NCBI GenBank assembly: GCA_030637565.1
Contig: DAOWGG010000096.1
Span: forward strand, 1 to 5,597
Direction of reading: 5' to 3'
Origin: Candidatus Peregrinibacteria bacterium
GTDB lineage: Bacteria > Patescibacteriota > Gracilibacteria > UM-FILTER-43-11
Length of the DNA stretch: 5,597 nucleotides
A program made the translations under genes and the position numbers. Shown in pieces: positions 5,062 to 5,597 of this stretch; the stretch's first letter is position 1; each line of letters starts with the position of its first letter. The notes beneath the pieces were generated by a model. The model was not told the origin of the DNA, did no database searches, and saw only the letters and a program-made list of their open reading frames with translations.

Positions 5062-5597
5062 ATGGACATTCGAAATATTGCCATTGTCGCTCACGTTGAT
5101 CATGGAAAAACCACACTTGTGGATGCCTTACTTAAGGCGAGCGAAACTTTTGATTCTCGCAAGGGAATAGAAGAGCGTGCGATGGACAGCAACGATCAGG
5201 AGAGGGAAAGAGGAATCACTATTTATGCGAAGAATGCTTCTATTGATTACAAGGGGGCTAAATTAAATATTGTAGATACTCCTGGTCATGCGGATTTTGG
5301 ATCGGAGGTGGAGCGTGTGCTTCGCACAGTGGATGCGGTGGTTTTGGTTGTGGATGCTTATGAAGGGCCCATGCCTCAAACTAAATTTGTGCTTCGCAAA
5401 TCTTTGGAACTTGGACACAAAGTCCTTGTGGTGATCAATAAAATTGATAAACCAATGGCTCGACCTGATACGGTGGTGGATCTCACCTTTGATTTATTCG
5501 GAACCCTTGGGGCTTCCGATGAGCAGCTTGATTTTCCTTATATTTATGCGATTGCGAAAGAGGGGGTTGCTGTTCGTGAGCTTACTGATGAGAAGAA
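5062..5597 (+). CDS. typA: GTPase TypA/BipA, N-terminal part, cut by window edge
   Basis: Translational GTPase that binds the 70S ribosome and acts in ribosome assembly and stress or cold adaptation. My translation from 5062 gives 178 codons, nearly the whole G domain; a complete TypA has about 600 residues. GTP-binding motifs are G1 AHVDHGKTT (10-18), G2 RERGITI (48-54) with Thr53, G3 DTPGH (72-76) and G4 NKID (126-129). The TypA-specific segments [13 protein letters not shown] (41-53) and [12 protein letters not shown] (152-163) separate it from EF-G, LepA and EF-Tu. At the G5 site YAIAKEG replaces the usual YASxxxG. The start at 5062 matches the family start (D/[15 protein letters not shown]). 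The frame stays open upstream to an ATG at 4948, but the 38 added codons have no TypA-like character. No Shine-Dalgarno sequence precedes it. It is divergent from the DUF5671-like gene. Confidence 0.96.
   Translation, partial: MDIRNIAIVAHVDHGKTTLVDALLKASETFDSRKGIEERAMDSNDQERERGITIYAKNASIDYKGAKLNIVDTPGHADFGSEVERVLRTVDAVVLVVDAYEGPMPQTKFVLRKSLELGHKVLVVINKIDKPMARPDTVVDLTFDLFGTLGASDEQLDFPYIYAIAKEGVAVRELTDEK

Noticed and set aside
1..5597. Recoding of TGA to glycine (code 25), as in Gracilibacteria and Absconditabacteria, suggested by the lack of TGA stops.
   Set aside because: No gene contains an in-frame TGA and glycine is encoded by GGN throughout; zero TGA among seven stops is unremarkable in an AT-rich genome.

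Overview
The window is AT-rich bacterial DNA with short intergenic gaps (the longest is 159 bp). It holds nine protein-coding genes, seven complete and two cut by the window ends. No rRNA, tRNA, CRISPR array, insertion sequence or phage gene was seen. The standard code fits: no frame needs an in-frame TGA to be read through, and the seven visible stops are five TAA and two TAG. A two-domain membrane protein of the DUF5671 type, reliance on purine salvage, and lineage-specific short proteins suggest a Patescibacteria (CPR) genome, perhaps near Peregrinibacteria. That placement is inference, with no 16S or ribosomal marker in the window.

Layout. Positions 1-659 (minus) hold the N-terminal two thirds or so of a tRNA-dihydrouridine synthase with an extra segment of about 34 residues. 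Upstream of it, 660-798 carries a degenerate 7-bp tandem repeat. A two-gene minus-strand unit follows: a 77-residue helical protein (1946 to 1713), then a membrane-anchored protein with a DUF3828-like outer domain (1695 to 799). A 127-bp divergent control region (1947-2073) holds back-to-back sigma70-type promoters. On the plus strand come an unrecognised acidic 192-residue protein (2074-2652), hypoxanthine phosphoribosyltransferase (2739-3275) and a YjdM/PhnA-like zinc-ribbon protein (3314-3670). A second 7-bp repeat array fills the gap between the last two. Converging on them is a minus-strand pair: a polytopic DUF5671-like protein (4902 to 3949) and a stand-alone Smr-domain protein (3934 to 3677). 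The ribosome-associated GTPase TypA/BipA starts at 5062 on the plus strand and runs off the window.

How the genes relate. Dus (tRNA modification) and TypA (ribosome assembly and stress translation) serve translation. Hpt salvages purine bases, which fits a host with reduced biosynthesis. The remaining genes are envelope-anchored or uncharacterised proteins. No dedicated multi-gene system such as defence, secretion or a biosynthetic cluster can be supported.

The most notable signals are at gene starts. None of the nine starts has a Shine-Dalgarno sequence. Four promoter candidates carry an extended -10 (TGn before the hexamer) about 22-31 bp from the start codon. Two gaps consist of degenerate heptamer arrays that abut a start codon.
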